Assembly: GCF_946223165.1 (NCBI RefSeq)
Contig: NZ_CAMIBP010000008.1
Location: 1 to 64,000 of the forward strand
Length of the DNA: 64,000 bases
Source: an uncultured Corynebacterium sp.
Lineage (GTDB): Bacteria > Actinomycetota > Actinomycetes > Mycobacteriales > Mycobacteriaceae
Direction: 5' to 3'
Shown here: one piece after another, positions 61,108 to 64,000 of the stretch
How positions within the stretch are numbered: position 1 is the first letter of the stretch
Layout: each line of letters opens with the position of its first letter
The notes under the pieces: model-generated
Seen by the model: the letters and a program-made list of their open reading frames with translations, nothing else
What the model was told of the DNA's origin: nothing
Databases searched by the model: none
Made by a program: the position numbers and the translations under genes

Positions 61108-63552
61108 ATGAGTAACCCCAATAGCTCCTCCCAGACCCTGTCTCACGCGGAAGCCCAGGCCCGCACCGCCGCGGTCACCCTGGACAATTACCGCCTGCAC
61201 CTCGACGTCTCCGGCGCCGCCGCTGTCGATGCCGCGACGTTCCCGGTCACCTCGGCCATCACGCTCACCACCTCCGAGCCCGACCTCTTCATCGACTACC
61301 TCGGCCGCTCCGTCGAGTCGGTCAAGGTCAACGGCGAAGAACGCGCCATCGAGTTCACCGGCTCCCGAGTCCTGCTCCACGATCTGCCCACGGGCTCGCC
61401 GATCACCATCGAGATCGCTGGCACCTCCGCCTACTCGCGCTCGGGCCAGGGCCTGCACCGCATGGTCGACACCGCCGACGGCAACGTCTACCTCTACTCG
61501 CACCTCGAGCCCTCGGATGCGCGCCGCATCTTCCCGTGCATCGACCAGCCGGACCTCAAGGCCGTCTTCCACACCTCCATCACCGCGCCGGAGGGCTGGG
61601 CCGTGCTTTCCAACCAGCCGGAAGTCTCCCGCGCCGCTGCGGGCGATGCCGCAGTGGTCACCGTCGACTTCCACGCCACCCCGCTGCTGTCGACATACCT
61701 CACCTCGTTTGCCGCGGGCCCCTACGAGCACCGCTCGAGGCAGTGGCGCGACATCGAGCTGCGCGCCTTCGCCCGCGCGTCCATGATCGACTACGTCGAT
61801 GATGAGATCCTCGAGGTCACCGCCGCAGGCATGGACTTCTTCGACGAGGCCTACGGCTATCCGTACCCGTGGGGCAAGTACGACTCCATCTTCGTGCCCG
61901 AGTACAACCTGGGCGCCATGGAGAACCCGGGCCTAGTCACCTTCACGGAGGCCTACCTGTTCCGCTCCGCCGCCACCCGTGCCCAGCACGCGGGCCGCAC
62001 GAACACGATCCTCCACGAAATGAGCCACATGTGGTTCGGTGACTTGGTCACCCCGCAGTGGTGGGACGACCTGTGGCTCAAGGAATCCTTCGCCGAGTTC
62101 ATGGGCGCGGACTCCTCCGTGGAGGCCACCCAGTACACCGAGGCCTGGGCCAACTTCGCGGGCACCCGCAAGAACTGGGCCTACGGCCAGGATCAGCTGC
62201 CCACCACGCACCCCATCAAGGCGGACATCCCGGACGTGGACGCCGCCCGCCAGAACTTCGACGGCATCACCTACGCCAAGGGCGCGGCCGTTCTCAAGCA
62301 GCTGGTCCACTACATCGGCCGCGAGAAGTTCTACGCCGGCGCGCGCGACTACTTCAAGGCCCACGCCTTTGCCGCCGCGACCTTTGATGATCTGCTCACC
62401 GCGCTGAAGAACCACACGGAGCGCGACCTCGACGCATGGTCGAACGCGTGGCTCAAGACCTCCGGCCCGGATACGCTCACCCCGGTGCTCACGGTGGGGG
62501 AGTCCATCGAGGAGCTGGGCATTCGCGCGGAGTCGGAGACGACGCTGCGCCCGCACCGCCTCACCGTGTCCCTGTTCGGCGCCGATCTAGTGCGCTACGC
62601 GGAGCTCGACGTCGACCTTCCGGGCCAGGACTACACCGTCATCGAGGCCGCCCGCGGACTGCAGACCCCGGCGCTCGTGGTGGTCAACGACGGCGATCAC
62701 ACCTACGCCAAGATCCGTTTCGACGCCGACTCTCTGGCCGTCATCGCGGAGAAGCTCTCCGACATCGATGACGAGCTCACCCGCGCCGTCATCTGGACCA
62801 ACCTCTGGCAGGCCACCCGCGACGGCGAGCTGCCCGTGGCGGACTACGTCGACATCGTCCTGCGCCACGCCCCGGGCGACTCCGCGAACATCGTGGCCAC
62901 GGCATTCGGCAATGCGCAGTTCGCGGTCAAGCACTACGGCGATCCGGCGGCGCTGCCCGCCTTCGCGGACCGCGTGTGGGCCGCGCTGGCCGATGCCGCC
63001 CCGGGCTCCGACACCCAGCTGCTCCTTGCGCGCACCGCCATCGCCGTCGTGGCACCGGAGCGCCTGCGCACCCTGCTCAACGGCGGCATCGACAAGCTGC
63101 CGCTGGACCCGGACATCCGCTGGGCCATTCTGCGCAACCTCGCCCGCCAGGACGCCGTGGACGTGGCGGAGCTGGACGCGGAGAAGGAGCGCGACAACAC
63201 GCTCACCGGCGCGGCAGCGTACCTGGGCGCGCGCTATGCCTTCCCGGACACCCGCGCGGAGGGCCGCCAGCTAGCGCTCACCCCGGGCGCGCACTCCAAC
63301 GACGAGGTCGATCACCTGCTCGCCGCCATCGAAGACTCGAAGAACGAGTGGACCGAGGACTTCTTCGCCTCCCTGGAGAAGGTCTGGGCCGAACACCCCA
63401 TCGAGATCGCCAACCGCCTGGTCCGCGGCCTCTACCCGGAGGACGACCGCGCGGTCTCCAGCGCCAACGGCGCCCTCGAGCGGGTGCTGCTGGAAAGCCG
63501 CGACAACGTAGCTCGCACGCTGCGCGTGCGCAAGCGCAACCTCGCACAATAG
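61108..63552 (+). CDS. pepN: Aminopeptidase N (M1 family)
   Basis: An 814-residue zinc exopeptidase removing N-terminal residues from peptides in the cytoplasm. GAMEN motif in YNLGAMENPGLVTFTEAYLF; zinc site HEMSH (His303, Glu304, His307) with the distal Glu in WLKESFAEFMG; N-terminal saddle domain and a long helical C-terminal ERAP1-like domain. Start 61108 (MSNPNSSSQ) favoured by the TAGGAT box; the frame opens eight codons earlier. Length normal. Confidence 0.97.
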   Translation: MSNPNSSSQTLSHAEAQARTAAVTLDNYRLHLDVSGAAAVDAATFPVTSAITLTTSEPDLFIDYLGRSVESVKVNGEERAIEFTGSRVLLHDLPTGSPITIEIAGTSAYSRSGQGLHRMVDTADGNVYLYSHLEPSDARRIFPCIDQPDLKAVFHTSITAPEGWAVLSNQPEVSRAAAGDAAVVTVDFHATPLLSTYLTSFAAGPYEHRSRQWRDIELRAFARASMIDYVDDEILEVTAAGMDFFDEAYGYPYPWGKYDSIFVPEYNLGAMENPGLVTFTEAYLFRSAATRAQHAGRTNTILHEMSHMWFGDLVTPQWWDDLWLKESFAEFMGADSSVEATQYTEAWANFAGTRKNWAYGQDQLPTTHPIKADIPDVDAARQNFDGITYAKGAAVLKQLVHYIGREKFYAGARDYFKAHAFAAATFDDLLTALKNHTERDLDAWSNAWLKTSGPDTLTPVLTVGESIEELGIRAESETTLRPHRLTVSLFGADLVRYAELDVDLPGQDYTVIEAARGLQTPALVVVNDGDHTYAKIRFDADSLAVIAEKLSDIDDELTRAVIWTNLWQATRDGELPVADYVDIVLRHAPGDSANIVATAFGNAQFAVKHYGDPAALPAFADRVWAALADAAPGSDTQLLLARTAIAVVAPERLRTLLNGGIDKLPLDPDIRWAILRNLARQDAVDVAELDAEKERDNTLTGAAAYLGARYAFPDTRAEGRQLALTPGAHSNDEVDHLLAAIEDSKNEWTEDFFASLEKVWAEHPIEIANRLVRGLYPEDDRAVSSANGALERVLLESRDNVARTLRVRKRNLAQ

Positions 63553-63637
63553 GTTGTGCAACCGCCCGGTAGCGGGTCACACACCCCTCGGTTGAAATGA
63601 GTGGTACATCCACAATTTTCAATCGGGGGGTTGACTT

Positions 63638-64000
63638 TTGCGTACCGACGACGAACTCATTGACGCCTTTCTCGCGGGCGATGACAAGGCCTTTTCACAC
63701 ATCGTGGAGCGCCACCGCACGCGGCTGACCTTTGTTGCCCGCAAGTACACGCACAACGACACGGATGCCCAGGACATCGTCCAGGAGGCCTTCCTCAAGG
63801 CCTCGACGGCGCTGGGTAAGTACCGGCGCGACGCGCAGCTGTATACGTGGCTTCACCGCCTCGTGCAGAACGCGGGATACGACTTCCTCAACCATCGCGC
63901 TAACCGCGAGAACCCGTCGCTCGACTCCGGGGCGTTCGAGATCGACAGGAACCCCGCCCTGGCAGTGGAGTCGGACACCGATTTGCGGATCATCATGGAA
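63638..64000 (+). CDS. sigM: ECF sigma factor SigM, N-terminal part (runs off the window)
   Basis: A TTG start (63638) preceded by GGGGGG at ribosome-site distance opens LRTDDELIDAFLAGDDKAFS, and the product continues without a stop for 121 codons to the window edge. Region 2 is clear: FVARKYTHNDTDAQDIVQEA and LYTWLHRLVQNAGYDFLN. Position after murJ/pepN matches SigM of corynebacteria and mycobacteria (Rv3911), which responds to oxidative/disulfide stress in C. glutamicum. Region 4 and any anti-sigma gene lie outside the window. Confidence 0.88.
   Translation, partial: MRTDDELIDAFLAGDDKAFSHIVERHRTRLTFVARKYTHNDTDAQDIVQEAFLKASTALGKYRRDAQLYTWLHRLVQNAGYDFLNHRANRENPSLDSGAFEIDRNPALAVESDTDLRIIME

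Noticed and set aside
1..64000. tRNA, rRNA, CRISPR arrays, insertion sequences or prophage
   Set aside because: I scanned intergenic regions for tRNA arms, regular spaced repeats, transposase motifs and integrase genes and found none I can support.

Overview
The window is from a high-GC actinobacterium, most likely a Corynebacterium. The evidence is the block pcnA / Nudix / DUF6049 / murJ / sigM (the order known from Mycobacterium tuberculosis Rv3907c-Rv3911), the trpE-G-D-CF-B-A operon with a fused trpCF, a hut cluster with an IclR-type regulator, brnFE, and widespread leaderless starts. Six parS-like sites and the sigM/murJ block suggest it lies on the origin-proximal side of the chromosome. 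I cannot name the species.

Layout. 1-3.3 kb: the end of a PaaZ/MaoC-type gene and two badly decayed pseudogenes (a flavin dehydrogenase and a pRiA4b ORF-3-like protein). 3.3-6.7 kb: leuS and two tiny peptide genes with good ribosome sites. 6.9-17.5 kb: a defence island on the minus strand (hsdM-hsdS-mrr and a separate hsdR) interrupted by an oppositely oriented pair (HipA-like kinase plus a DUF3037-like partner) and flanked by a PIN-type toxin-antitoxin locus whose toxin is frameshifted. 17.6-25.8 kb: histidine utilisation (hutG, a permease, hutR, hutH, hutU, hutI). 26-32.7 kb: an alkaline phosphatase with a membrane-like tail, an unrecognised 810-residue protein, a pRiA4b ORF-3 family protein and a MOSC protein. 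32.7-36 kb: a zeta-toxin relic with its probable antitoxin, an aldehyde dehydrogenase, a small unknown gene and an amidohydrolase relic. 36-38.6 kb: an ABC importer. 38.7-45.5 kb: the trp operon with a leader peptide carrying three Trp codons and an attenuator. 45.5-52.7 kb: a ferric-reductase/ApbE relic, a dicarboxylate symporter, an SdpI-like protein, a Rieske lipoprotein, an old-yellow-enzyme homologue, a bile-acid-symporter-family protein, brnFE and algH. 52.7-64 kb: pcnA, then the divergent Nudix-DUF6049-murJ operon, a frameshifted yceI, pepN and the start of sigM.

Themes. At least seven loci are broken by stops, frameshifts or deletions, which points to gene decay (single-base cases could be sequence errors). 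Six parS-like palindromes lie between 28.3 and 43.5 kb; two are written into trpCF and trpB codons and one forms the inner stem of a terminator hairpin. Thirteen or fourteen start codons follow a TANNNT box by only 6-8 bases, which is the leaderless architecture. A 10-bp word, CTTGCCGATG, occurs 11 times, far above composition expectation. The most system-like unknown is the two-gene HipA-like/DUF3037-like module inside the type I restriction island.
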